From NCBI RefSeq assembly GCF_022835695.1, contig NZ_BQUV01000002.1:806001-870000 (forward strand): DNA of 64,000 bases. The letters are read 5' to 3'. Both the position numbers and the translations under genes were made by a program. This DNA comes from Bradyrhizobium sp. Ce-3. GTDB lineage: Bacteria > Pseudomonadota > Alphaproteobacteria > Rhizobiales > Xanthobacteraceae. Below are positions 29,584 to 36,847 of the stretch, piece by piece (the first letter of the stretch is position 1; every line of letters begins with the position of its first letter). A model generated the notes under the pieces. It was not told where the DNA came from and ran no database searches. It saw nothing but the letters and a program-made list of their open reading frames with translations.

Positions 29584-29688
29584 ATGATGCCGGCGTGGAT
29601 GGAACTGCTGCTGAATGTGATGGGCTTTGCCGGCTTCATCGGCATCGCGATGTATCACAAGCACCCGAACGGGAAGCTGCCGGACTGA
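29584..29688 (+). CDS. 34-residue membrane peptide
   Basis: Begins MMPAWMELLLNVMGFAGFIG, one transmembrane helix, and ends in a short polar tail (KHPNGKLPD). GAGG sits 6 nt before the ATG at 29584. Too short for family assignment, but the ribosome site and hydrophobic pattern support it. Function unknown. Confidence 0.6.
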   Translation: MMPAWMELLLNVMGFAGFIGIAMYHKHPNGKLPD

Positions 29689-29741
29689 ACGTCCGCAGCG
29701 GATCGCGGTTCGCCGTGTCGGTTCGCCTTGTCAGTTTGCCT

Positions 29742-29945
29742 TCAGTTCGTTTTGCGTGCCTCTCCCGCCGTGCGGACCAGCCGGTCTGCCTTGACGAGCG
29801 CCTTGCCGCTGTCCGGCTGCGGCCGCAGCCAGAAGCTGATCGCCACAAAAATCGAACAGAACAGCAGGCCCACCACCATCACACGGCGGTGGGTCGGTCG
29901 GTCTGCGCTGTGGAACGATGGCATCATGGCTGTCACCGAGGCCAT
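29742..29945 (-). CDS. Small single-pass membrane protein, unknown
   Basis: 67 residues: polar N-terminus with SADRPTHRR, one transmembrane helix VMVVGLLFCSIFVAISFWL (about 21-40), then a short charged tail with KALVKADRLVRTAG. An N-in topology is suggested by the arginines before the helix. ATG 29945 chosen; a second ATG 7 codons later is possible. Confidence 0.6.
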   Translation of the reverse strand: MASVTAMMPSFHSADRPTHRRVMVVGLLFCSIFVAISFWLRPQPDSGKALVKADRLVRTAGEARKTN

Positions 29946-30167
29946 CCCAATCGCAATCGCTGGCGGTCGCAACAAGATGCCGCGCTTAACCTAACCAGGT
30001 AGGGTTAGCGGTGGTGGGGTAAGGGCTTGCTGCGGGTGCGCCGCAGCGACAAAACCGGCATCCACAACCTATCCCCAGGCTTTCCGCAGCAAACCCACAG
30101 CGGCGGCAGGCCCATTTGCTCAACAGGCTTCGGATCTTGCTGCGCACTCGTCCACAGCCTGACGACG

Positions 30168-30515
30168 TCAGGCATCGGCCAGCCATTTCAGGGTCGCCTG
30201 GAAGCCGAGGCTGCGCGTTCCGACCAGCACGGTCCCGAACACCTCGGCCCGGTCGCCGCTGAAAGTGCCGGAGAATCCGCTCGTCACCTCGTGCCCGGCG
30301 AACAGCGGGCGGGTGAACGGGTCGGGAAGCGGCGTATGCTGGTTGGTGCTGAGATGTCCTTTCCAGGTCCCCTCGCCGACCGTGTAGGCGCCGATCGACC
30401 AGAAATACGGGCCGCCACCGATCAACAGACCGTCGCGCAGGATCAGGACGCCGCTGTCGCGGCCCCGCACGCCGTCGGTCATATGGATGTGGATCGAATA
30501 GAGCCCGTTCTTCAT
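30168..30515 (-). CDS. GrlR-like small regulatory protein
   Basis: 115 residues. MKNGLYSIHIHMTDG, GVLILRDGLLIGGGPYFWSI, GTWKGHLSTNQHT and FSGTFSGDRAEVFGT match the beta-barrel layout of the GrlR family, whose best-known member inhibits the Ler-pathway activator GrlA of type III secretion in enteropathogenic E. coli. Relatives occur widely in rhizobia without a secretion system next to them, and none is seen here. The assignment is from pattern memory. Confidence 0.6.
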   Translation of the reverse strand: MKNGLYSIHIHMTDGVRGRDSGVLILRDGLLIGGGPYFWSIGAYTVGEGTWKGHLSTNQHTPLPDPFTRPLFAGHEVTSGFSGTFSGDRAEVFGTVLVGTRSLGFQATLKWLADA

Positions 30516-30682
30516 CGATCGCGCCGTCGGTCCCGGAACCCGCAGTATGGCCGCAACCTGGACCGCACGCGAGCGGGCAGACGTGGCGAACCGCCCCGAT
30601 TCGCCTCAAAACGGCACGGTCCCGGCGCTTACAAATCGTTAAGAAAGCCCTGACAAGGTTCGACCGCCGGAGGGAGAGAGCC

Positions 30683-30856
30683 ATGCTCATTTACCCCGTA
30701 CCCGTCGAAGTCACGCAGGCCAGAGTGCACCTCGTTCTCGATCAGACGGCGAAGGAACAGCCGCGCGTCATCAATGATGACGTGCTCGATGTCTTCGCCG
30801 CAAAGAACCAGGCCGACCGCGACGCCGTCGAGACCATCCTCGACATCAAGGTATGA
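30683..30856 (+). CDS. 57-residue protein, unknown
   Basis: Begins MLIYPVPVEVTQARVHLVLD and ends VETILDIKV. No signal or membrane segment; acidic. GGAGG lies 9 nt before the ATG at 30683, and the reading frame has GC-rich third positions. Not recognised. The opposite strand is also open, but without comparable start signals. Confidence 0.5.
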   Translation: MLIYPVPVEVTQARVHLVLDQTAKEQPRVINDDVLDVFAAKNQADRDAVETILDIKV

Positions 30857-30947
30857 CCGCGAGCGGCAGGTTGTGCGCTGCGACGCGCCCTGCTCACGAT
30901 GGCGTCTTCTTGAACCTTTTGGGCGCTGCCGAGACATAACGACGCTG

Positions 30948-31018
30948 GGAATTTCAGGGCCAGCATCAGGCACAGCGCTGTGGGACGAACATACTCCGTC
31001 TACGCGGCGCTGTTGCAT
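30948..31018. repeat. Dispersed repeat, copy B
   Basis: Starts CTGGGAATTTCAGGGCC and continues with GGGACGAACATACTCCGTCT and GCGGCGCTGTTGC. It aligns with copy A at 25985-26064, most strongly over the GACGAACATA-TCCGTC block. The gap 30857-31554 otherwise holds the hairpin cluster described next. Confidence 0.65.
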
Positions 31019-31050
31019 TTTACAAATTCAACCTTAAGTTTGATCCCCAA

Positions 31051-31133
31051 CAGTTGACGGCTCACGCCCTGAGAGATCCCCAGTCCGTCAACTGGGAAAG
31101 CCCCGCATCCAGCCTGCGGGGCTTTCTACTTTT
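31051..31133 (+). ncRNA. Candidate small RNA: long stem followed by terminator
   Basis: CAGTTGACGG (31051-31060) pairs perfectly with CCGTCAACTG (31085-31094). Directly after, AAAGCCCCGCA (31097-31107) pairs with TGCGGGGCTTT (31115-31125), followed by CTACTTTT. A long-range stem followed at once by an intrinsic terminator is a typical small-RNA 3' end. No promoter was identified and no family is recognised. Confidence 0.5.
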
Positions 31134-31227
31134 CGGACGGCGGAACCTTCCGCCAGGAACCTTCCGGGTGATGCGGCATTATCGGTTTGATGCCGGCGCG
31201 ATCTCCCCAAGGCCGGTCGGCATCAGA

Positions 31228-31259
31228 CCTCGCGAGCCCGCTCGCGGGGTTTCGCTTTT
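31228..31259 (+). terminator. Second terminator hairpin of the cluster
   Basis: CCTCGCGAGC (31228-31237) pairs with GCTCGCGGGG (31240-31249) with one wobble, a tight 2-nt loop, then TTTCGCTTTT. Upstream of it, 31140-31227 also folds (GGCGGAACCTTCCGCC, GATGCCG with CGGCATC), so a second small transcript is possible. Confidence 0.6.
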
Positions 31260-31346
31260 AGAGGACGTCCAACCTCGCGCGTCCTTGATTGGTTGTGATC
31301 GGCGATCGGTGACATAGAGCCACTGTGCCTCCAAGGCTCGACCACG

Positions 31347-31386
31347 AAAGCCCTGTCCCGGATTTTTCCCGGGCGGGGCTTTCTCG
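31347..31386 (+). terminator. Third terminator hairpin of the cluster
   Basis: AAAGCCCTGTCCCGG (31347-31361) pairs with CCCGGGCGGGGCTTT (31368-31382), with two G-T wobbles. TTCTCG follows. No protein gene ends before it. Confidence 0.6.
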
Positions 31387-31394
31387 TAGCGCGC

Positions 31395-31475
31395 GCTGCG
31401 CAAGACCCCTGCTCCATAACCCCTGCGCCAGGCCCCGCTGCGCCAAGACCCTCTGCGCCAAGCCCCCTGCCCTGT
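31395..31475. repeat. C-rich degenerate tandem repeat before gloA
   Basis: About five imperfect units of the type CTGCGCCAAGACCC / CTGCGCCAAGCCCC follow one another. They look like slippage products. The plus strand is C-rich and the minus strand G-rich; the repeat sits in the upstream region of gloA. Confidence 0.6.
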
Positions 31476-31554
31476 CTCGCATTTTGCTGCTAATTCTTGG
31501 CCCGTCTCGCCCGAGCCCAAACAAAATCTCTGACTCTCTCAGGAGGATAAGAAA

Positions 31555-32007
31555 ATGCGCTATCTGCACACCATGCTGCGTGTTCGCAATCTCGATGTCG
31601 CGATGAAATTCTATCAGGACGCGCTGGGGCTGAAGGAAGTGCGCCGCATCGACAACGAGAAGGGCCGCTTCACGCTGCTGTTTCTCTGCGCCGAGGAAGA
31701 CCTCCATCTGCTGAAGTCCCAGCCGCAAACCCGCGGCGCACCGCTGGTCGAGCTGACCTACAATTGGGACGAGGAAAAATACGGCGAGGACCGCCATTTC
31801 GGTCACCTCGCCTACGAGGTCGACGACATCTACGCGACCTGCGAGCGGCTGATGAAGATGGGCGTCACCATCAATCGTCCGCCGCGCGACGGCAACATGG
31901 CGTTCGTGCGTTCGCCGGACCTGCACTCGATCGAGATCCTGCAGAAGGGCGATCCGAAGGCGCCGGCCGAACCGTGGGCGTCGATGCCCAATACCGGCCA
32001 CTGGTAA
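31555..32007 (+). CDS. gloA: Lactoylglutathione lyase (glyoxalase I)
   Basis: 150 residues. It converts the hemithioacetal of methylglyoxal and glutathione to S-lactoylglutathione. RYLHTMLRVRNLDVAMKFYQ, LELTYNWDE-type VELTYNWDEEKYG, GHLAYEVDDI and PDLHSIEIL carry the metal ligands (His near 6, Glu in VELTYN, His in GHLA, Glu in SIEIL). AGGAGG lies 8 nt before the ATG. Confidence 0.95.
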   Translation: MRYLHTMLRVRNLDVAMKFYQDALGLKEVRRIDNEKGRFTLLFLCAEEDLHLLKSQPQTRGAPLVELTYNWDEEKYGEDRHFGHLAYEVDDIYATCERLMKMGVTINRPPRDGNMAFVRSPDLHSIEILQKGDPKAPAEPWASMPNTGHW

Positions 32008-32070
32008 CGCCGCGCCCACGCGCTCGTTCCTGTCCGCGCCTCCATGCTGCGAAACGCGGAATGACCGTTA

Positions 32071-32095
32071 GGAACGTGACGCGATCGTTGACGTT
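32071..32095 (+). promoter_or_regulatory. EcfG-type general-stress promoter
   Basis: GGAAC (32071-32075) and CGTT (32092-32095) are separated by exactly 16 nt, the pattern recognised by EcfG sigma factors under PhyR/NepR control in alphaproteobacteria. It is placed 37 nt before the ATG of the 26-residue membrane peptide at 32132, an ideal distance. Confidence 0.72.
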
Positions 32096-32131
32096 GCCTC
32101 CTCACACGAGGAATGCGAGGAGGCAACGGAG

Positions 32132-32212
32132 ATGGGAAGAGGCATTTTGCTTTGGCTGTTGGGTGTACCGATTCCGGTGATCATCGTGCTGTGGTTGCTG
32201 TTCGGTCACTGA
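32132..32212 (+). CDS. 26-residue membrane peptide
   Basis: Begins MGRGILLWLLGVPIPVIIVL and ends FGH: a single hydrophobic helix with almost no polar parts. AGGAGG (32118-32123) and GGAG closer to the ATG give a strong ribosome site. A stress-type promoter precedes it and a strong terminator follows it, so it is a self-contained transcription unit. I recall similar tiny proteins in Rhizobiales; function unknown. Confidence 0.75.
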   Translation: MGRGILLWLLGVPIPVIIVLWLLFGH

Positions 32213-32238
32213 CCGCGTCTTGATGCGTGGGTATCGAC

Positions 32239-32275
32239 GAGGCTCTGCCGCGATGCGGCGGAGCCTCTTTTTCTG
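32239..32275 (+). terminator. Rho-independent terminator
   Basis: GAGGCTCTGCCGC (32239-32251) pairs with GCGGCGGAGCCTC (32255-32267), one wobble, with a GAT loop and TTTTTCT after it. It ends the 26-residue peptide transcript. Confidence 0.92.
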
Positions 32276-32359
32276 TTCTCGGTACAATTCACCGCGCGCT
32301 TTTCCCTGACGCTTCGGCTAAGAACGCGCGCAAAGCACAACAGCGGAAAGAAACGCGTG

Positions 32360-33001
32360 ATGGACAGCAAGTCGCAACTGACGATCTGGGGCCGGGCCAA
32401 CTCGGTCAATGTGCAGAAGGTGCTGTGGTGCCTCGCCGAGCTCGACCTGCCCTATCATCGCATCGACGCCGGCATGCAGTTCGGCAAGAACGATCAGCCT
32501 GACTACCTCGCGATGAATCCGAATGGCCGCGTCCCGACGCTTGCCGACGGCGACTATGTGCTGTGGGAATCCAATTCGGTGATGCGCTATCTCTGCATGG
32601 CCTACGGTCAAGGCTCACCGATCTATCCGCAGGCGCCGAAGGCGCGCGCCGCCGTCGACCGCTGGCTCGACTGGACGCTGTCGACGCTGCAACCGGTCGA
32701 GCGCCCGCTGTTCTGGGGGCTGGTGCGCACGGCACCGGACAAACGCGACATGGTCCAGAGCCAGAAGGACGCCGACGCTGCGGGCGTGGTGTGGCAGGTC
32801 GCCGACGCGCAGCTCGCGAGCCGCCGCTTCATCGAGGGCGATCAGTTCACGATCGCCGACATCGCGCTCGGCGCCTTTGCGCGGCGCTGGTTCGGCGTCG
32901 AGGGCGTCAGCAAGCCGAAGCTTCCCCATCTCGAGCGCTGGTTCGGCGGGATCGCGGGGCGGCCGGCCTTCGTGCGCTTCATCGCACCGCCGATGTCGTG
33001 A
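32360..33001 (+). CDS. Glutathione S-transferase family protein
   Basis: 213 residues. Thioredoxin-like N-terminal domain (LTIWGRANSVNVQKVLWCLAE, with NPNGRVPTLADGDYVLWESN binding the gamma-glutamyl part), then an all-helical domain with FTIADIALGAFARRWF. The Ser in RANSVNVQK is the likely glutathione-activating residue. Substrate unknown. ATG 32360 is preferred to the GTG one codon upstream. Confidence 0.9.
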   Translation: MDSKSQLTIWGRANSVNVQKVLWCLAELDLPYHRIDAGMQFGKNDQPDYLAMNPNGRVPTLADGDYVLWESNSVMRYLCMAYGQGSPIYPQAPKARAAVDRWLDWTLSTLQPVERPLFWGLVRTAPDKRDMVQSQKDADAAGVVWQVADAQLASRRFIEGDQFTIADIALGAFARRWFGVEGVSKPKLPHLERWFGGIAGRPAFVRFIAPPMS

Positions 33002-33019
33002 GCGTGGGCGGCGGGCCGC

Positions 33020-33268
33020 TCAGCGCCCGCTCGACCTTGTGCCGCCCTCGACGCTGATGCCGCCGCCGAGCTTCACGCAGGTGTCGGTGCCCTCGACCTT
33101 GATGAAGCCCGGTCCGTACGACGCGCACGGATTGCTCCGCGTCGCGGATTTGGTCGGCAGGGTTTTCCCGGCATCGGGCGGCGTCTGGAAACTGCGGCGG
33201 TCGCCCTGCTGCGCAAACGCAGCAGCGGGGATCAGGACGGCGATGACGGCGAAGCAGATCTTGTGCAT
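33020..33268 (-). CDS. Small exported protein with porin-like motif
   Basis: 82 residues: signal peptide about 1-19 (AAAFA-Q), then a mature part with CASYGPGFIKVEGTDTCVKL (two Cys). This last motif is like the N-terminal loop of rhizobial porins (a CSxYGxGFxxxPGTDTCxK pattern), but the barrel is absent. It is either a stand-alone small protein with this disulfide motif or a truncated porin. Confidence 0.65.
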   Translation of the reverse strand: MHKICFAVIAVLIPAAAFAQQGDRRSFQTPPDAGKTLPTKSATRSNPCASYGPGFIKVEGTDTCVKLGGGISVEGGTRSSGR

Positions 33269-33299
33269 CCCGCTTCTTATCGCGCGCGGTCGAGTGAGG

Positions 33300-33557
33300 C
33301 TAGCGCACGAATTTGACGCCGAACGTCTTGCCTTCGCGCCAGACCACCTCGCAGGCGCGCCCGGTGCGAGCGTCGCGCGAGAACGCCAGCCGCAGCTTGG
33401 CCGGCAGCGTGTTGTTGTCCTGGACGGTGATCTTGGCGCCCGACGAGGAGATGTCCTCGACCACGCAAGGCCGCGCCGCGAATCCGCCGTCGAGCGTGAT
33501 CCAGCCGGACTGGCGCAGCGATTTGCGCGTTTCGCGTTTCTTGGACCCCAAAGCCAT
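33300..33557 (-). CDS. PilZ-domain protein
   Basis: 85 residues, a stand-alone PilZ domain. KKRETRKSLRQSGWITLDGG carries an RxxxR-like basic start, and VVEDISSSGAKI is the D/NxSxxG motif that binds cyclic-di-GMP. The last strand is VVWREGKTFGVKFV. ATG 33557 is used (another ATG one codon before). It may read cyclic-di-GMP from enzymes like the GGDEF protein of this window. Confidence 0.8.
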   Translation of the reverse strand: MALGSKKRETRKSLRQSGWITLDGGFAARPCVVEDISSSGAKITVQDNNTLPAKLRLAFSRDARTGRACEVVWREGKTFGVKFVR

Positions 33558-33733
33558 CACATCATCCCCAAGGATCCCCAGGGCGAACGCCTATCGCCGC
33601 TGGCTTACCAAAAGGTTGCGAAATCGCGGCGGATTGGAGCGATTGCCGGGTTGTGCACACCGGCCCTGGCGGCAACGCAAAGCGCCCACCCGAAGGCAAT
33701 CCGTTGAACTGGCTGGATTTCCGGTTTGGCCAT

Positions 33734-33751
33734 GATGGCGCTCCCTAGCGG
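33734..33751. other. attL-type core repeat
   Basis: GATGGCGCTCCCTAGCGG, identical to the 3' end of tRNA-Glu at 39238-39255. Left boundary of the island, 115 bp before the integrase ATG. Confidence 0.85.
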
Positions 33752-33837
33752 TGCGAGGAAGCTAACCAGCGATGCTGTTGATATCTTGGGATAATTCGTA
33801 ATTTATTGACTTTCGACCGCCGCTCCACCGATGCTGG

Positions 33838-33858
33838 CGTGCAACAAAACGTGCAACA
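33838..33858 (+). repeat. Left arm-type repeats CGTGCAACA
   Basis: CGTGCAACA occurs at 33838-33846 and 33850-33858, 12 bp apart. The near-identical CGTCCAACA pair with the same 12-bp period is inside the right end (39157-39177). These may be integrase arm-binding sites. The pair lies directly before the integrase start. Confidence 0.6.
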
Positions 33859-33865
33859 GGATCCG

Positions 33866-35209
33866 ATGCCGGAGCGTCTTACCAAGCGAAACGGGTACTG
33901 GCATTTCGTCCGTCGGGTGCCGCCCGAATTCGCCGCGGTCGACGCGCGAGGGATCGTCAAGCAGTCGACCAAAATCCGCATCGCAGACGATCGGTCGGGC
34001 ATCCGCGCCGGCCGGGTCGCCGACCAGCTTAATATCGATCTGGAGGCGTCCTGGAGAGCGGCCGCGCGCCAAGGAAGCCGGGACGCCATCGTCGCTCTCG
34101 AGGAGGCCCGGCAGCGGGCACATGCCCTGCAGCTGACCTACAGGCCGGTCGACGACGTTGCCAAGGAGGCCCTTGCCGAGATCCTCCGCCGGATTGACGC
34201 GCTCGCAGTGGGCGATCGGCGGCATGACCCTGCCACGACCGCGGCGACCCTTGGCGGCGTCGACCTGCCGGAAATCATGCTGTCCAGCCTGTGCGACGAG
34301 TTCGAGATCGCGAAGAAAACGACTATCGCCAGGATGTCACCTGGCCAGCTCAAGAAATGGAAGAACGGCAAAAAACGGGCGATCGAGCTGCTGATCACCG
34401 TCGTCGGCGACAAGGCCATCACGCGGCTGACGCGCGATGACGCGCTGAAATATACCGACCACTGGACCGAGCGTGTTGTCGATGGCGAAGTCCTTGCCGC
34501 GACTGCCAATCGCAACCTGACGCACATCACTGGCATGTTGTCAGCCGTCTCCAAACGGCACCGGCTACATCTGGATCGCGTGTTCGCCGGCGCCAGGCTC
34601 GAGGGTGAGGCGTCGCGGCCACGGCCGCCCTTTTCGCCATGGTGGATCGTCAACCGCCTCCTCGCGGCGGGCGCCCTCGAGACTATGAACGACGAGGAGC
34701 GCGCCGTGGTCATGGTGATGATCAATACGGGCGCTCGGCCTAGCGAGATCATCAATCTGCGCCGCAAGCACATTGTGCTCGACGCGCCAAATCCGTTCAT
34801 CCGCGTGCGGCCGGACGACCGCGTCCTCAAGACGGTATTCTCCGATCGCGATATTCCGCTGGTCGGGATCTCGCTCGAGGCCATGCGGCGGTTTCCCGAT
34901 GGCTTCCCACATTACCGCGACAAGGGCGACACGCTCTCCGCTGCGGTGAACGCGTATTTTTCCGATCATGGCCTGCGCGAGACCGAGGCCCACTCGCTCT
35001 ATTCCCTGCGTCATGGCTTCAAGGACCGGCTGCGCAGCGTCGAGACGCCGGACGAGCTCAAGGACGAGTTGATGGGCCACGACACCAAGAAACCCAAGTA
35101 TGGCGACGGCCATGGCCTCGACCTGAAGCGGAAATATATCGAGCGGATCGCATTGGCTCCTGGAATGCAGGTACCCTCCCCTTTGCAGCTAATAGCGGCC
35201 ATCGGCTAG
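33866..35209 (+). CDS. Tyrosine recombinase (integrase) of the tRNA-Glu island
   Basis: 447 residues. An N-terminal arm/core-binding region (PERLTKRNGYWHFVRRVPPE at its start) is followed by the catalytic domain from about 270: first Arg in NTGARPSEI, HxxR as SLRHGFKDR, His in MGHDTKKPKYGDG, nucleophile Tyr in KRKYIERI. All catalytic residues are present, so it may be active. ATG 33866 is chosen (AGGA 5 nt upstream). Located 115 bp inside the left end, distant from the tRNA. Confidence 0.93.
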   Translation: MPERLTKRNGYWHFVRRVPPEFAAVDARGIVKQSTKIRIADDRSGIRAGRVADQLNIDLEASWRAAARQGSRDAIVALEEARQRAHALQLTYRPVDDVAKEALAEILRRIDALAVGDRRHDPATTAATLGGVDLPEIMLSSLCDEFEIAKKTTIARMSPGQLKKWKNGKKRAIELLITVVGDKAITRLTRDDALKYTDHWTERVVDGEVLAATANRNLTHITGMLSAVSKRHRLHLDRVFAGARLEGEASRPRPPFSPWWIVNRLLAAGALETMNDEERAVVMVMINTGARPSEIINLRRKHIVLDAPNPFIRVRPDDRVLKTVFSDRDIPLVGISLEAMRRFPDGFPHYRDKGDTLSAAVNAYFSDHGLRETEAHSLYSLRHGFKDRLRSVETPDELKDELMGHDTKKPKYGDGHGLDLKRKYIERIALAPGMQVPSPLQLIAAIG

Positions 35210-35274
35210 GCGCCAAGGAGAGGGGCGGCACCTCACTACAGAAACTTATCGCTCCTGCTCCTACGAAAAAAGAA

Positions 35275-35325
35275 ACGGCCCCAGCACCTCTGGGGGCCTG
35301 GAGGCCGGTGCTGGAGCCGTTTGCT
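35275..35325. terminator. Long bidirectional terminator hairpin
   Basis: CCAGCACC (35281-35288) pairs with GGTGCTGG (35307-35314), extended outside by ACGGC/GCCGT, flanked by an A-run on the left and TTT on the right. It ends the integrase transcript. A second hairpin, GGCCCC...GGGGCC, is at 35431-35452. The rest of 35210-35550 holds no gene that I see. Confidence 0.75.
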
Positions 35326-35550
35326 GATCCGCCGATTTGTCTTTTCCGACATCGGCAGAGTCCATATTCCGCTGCTCCGATCTTTTCGCAATAGCGGGCG
35401 GGTCACAGTGGGTTAGTTTCACAGAAGCAAGGCCCCGAATTTAACTGGGGCCACTCACAGACAATTTCGCTTCAAAATGAAACCGACCGTGGAACAAGTG
35501 TTCACTTTGTAACTTAAGAACCCGCTGCATCCACTGCGGAAGGCGACAAC

Positions 35551-35946
35551 GTGCAAAATCCACTGCCGGTCTTAGTGGTCGAGGACGATTACCTCGTAAA
35601 AGAACTAGTAGAAGAGGCTCTATCAGAGGGCGGGTTTGAAGCGCAGACGGTAGCGTCCGCTGAAGAGGCGATCGTCCTTCTCCAAGAAAATCACCGCCGC
35701 TATCGAGCGCTCATCACCGACGTGCACCTGCATGGCGAGCTCACCGGATGGGACGTTGCCCGACGCGCCAGAGAACTTAACCTCGATTTGCCTGTAGTGT
35801 ACATGACGGGCGATGGCGCCGATCAATGGCCCTCAAAGGGCGTACCAGGCAGCATCCTTCTCGTAAAACCGTTTGCACCGGCCCAGCTCGTGACGGCCGT
35901 ATCCGGCCTGCTTAACGCCACACCGCCAATAGCGCCGACTGAGTAA
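35551..35946 (+). CDS. Single-domain response regulator (CheY-like)
   Basis: 131 residues, a receiver domain only. VLVVEDDYLVKELVEEAL gives the acidic pair, ALITDVHLHGELTGWD the phosphorylated Asp, YMTGDG the Thr/Ser, and LLVKPFAPAQL the Lys. No output domain, so it acts by protein contact or as a phosphate sink. The start is the GTG at 35551, preceded by GAAGG. No histidine kinase is in the island, so the partner is elsewhere. Confidence 0.88.
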   Translation: MQNPLPVLVVEDDYLVKELVEEALSEGGFEAQTVASAEEAIVLLQENHRRYRALITDVHLHGELTGWDVARRARELNLDLPVVYMTGDGADQWPSKGVPGSILLVKPFAPAQLVTAVSGLLNATPPIAPTE

Positions 35947-36174
35947 CGTCGCCTCGGGCGGCACCCACTCATTGGCTGGCAGCTTTGGGTCGGTTTGCCA
36001 CCAAACCCAAACGCTCGTCGACCGAATTGCGGCTCTTCCGAAATCCTTAGCCGAGCGAGAACGCTGCCGATAACCAATGATCTCGCTAAATCCAACGCTT
36101 AACTTACCGAATTAGGAAAATTGTCTGCGAGGCTTGCGGCAACTCTCGACGTCGCTTTTTTTGAGAAAGCCCTC

Positions 36175-36201
36175 TTGACACTGCCAAATACTGATTTATT
36201 T
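36175..36201 (+). promoter_or_regulatory. Sigma-70-like promoter of the hsp20 unit
   Basis: TTGACA (36175-36180) and TTTATT (36196-36201), spacing 15, lie just before the ROSE leader. ROSE-regulated heat shock genes of Bradyrhizobium are known to use housekeeping promoters and be controlled at translation. Confidence 0.5.
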
Positions 36202-36224
36202 CGTCGCTCGTCGGCCCAAGGGCT

Positions 36225-36316
36225 GATGGCTTGGACGCCAGTAGGGTCCAGGCGTAACGGGCACCGGTCGTGTCCGGTGCTTCTCATACCCATCTTGCTC
36301 TTTGGAGGATTTGGCT
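36225..36316 (+). promoter_or_regulatory. ROSE RNA thermometer
   Basis: The 5' leader of hsp20 ends CCATCTTGCTCTTTGGAGG followed by ATTTGGCT and the ATG. TTGCTC (36295-36300) faces the ribosome site GGAGG (36304-36308) in a short hairpin that masks it at low temperature, the hallmark of ROSE elements. Upstream hairpins are present (GCACCGG 36261-36267 with CCGGTGC 36274-36280; TGGAC with GTCCA). The last 30 nt match the B. japonicum hspA ROSE leader as I remember it. Confidence 0.9.
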
Positions 36317-36772
36317 ATGCGCACGTACGATTTCTCTCCCCTCTTCCGCTCGACCATCGGGTTCGATCGTCTCTTCGATCTGGCTGAAACAGCTCAGCGG
36401 GCCACCGAAGATAACTACCCCCCCTACAACATCGAGCGACTTTCCGAGGACCGCTACCAGATCGCACTCGCGATCGCAGGCTTCGCTCCGGACGAGATTT
36501 CCGTTACCGCTGAGCAGAACGTCCTGACGATCGAAGGCAACAAGGTCGAAAAAGCCGAACGCGACTACCTTTATCAAGGCATCTCAACCCGTCGATTCCG
36601 GCGGCAGTTCAGCCTGGCCGACCATGTTCTGGTGAAGAATGCCGCGTTCGACAACGGCTTGCTCAAGATCGAGTTGGCGCGGGAAATCCCCGAAGCCATG
36701 AAGCCGCGTCGGATCGCAATCAGCGCTCCGCAGCCGAGCCGGCCACAGCAGCTTGAATCCGCTGCAGCCTGA
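36317..36772 (+). CDS. Small heat shock protein, Hsp20/alpha-crystallin family
   Basis: 151 residues. N-terminal region MRTYDFSPLFRSTIGFDRLF is the class A rhizobial sHsp start; the alpha-crystallin domain spans about 38-130 (YNIERLSEDRYQIALAIAGF, ending FDNGLLKIEL). The C-terminal RRIAISAPQ carries the IxI-type motif. ATP-independent holdase for unfolded proteins. The ROSE element restricts translation to heat. First gene of a probable operon with the next unknown genes. Confidence 0.95.
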   Translation: MRTYDFSPLFRSTIGFDRLFDLAETAQRATEDNYPPYNIERLSEDRYQIALAIAGFAPDEISVTAEQNVLTIEGNKVEKAERDYLYQGISTRRFRRQFSLADHVLVKNAAFDNGLLKIELAREIPEAMKPRRIAISAPQPSRPQQLESAAA

Positions 36773-36847
36773 TAGGCAAGAAGCCGCGGTCGGATCTGCC
36801 GCACGCGGCTTCAACTATCCAGTTCTCGTCTCAGAACGGAGGCAAAC

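Noticed and set aside
30055-30080. ATCCACA-like sequences as DnaA boxes
   Set aside because: Single imperfect match, no cluster, no AT-rich unwinding region.
35470-35525. GGAAC before the response-regulator gene as an EcfG promoter
   Set aside because: GGAAC is present, but the element 16-17 nt later is CTTA or similar rather than CGTT.
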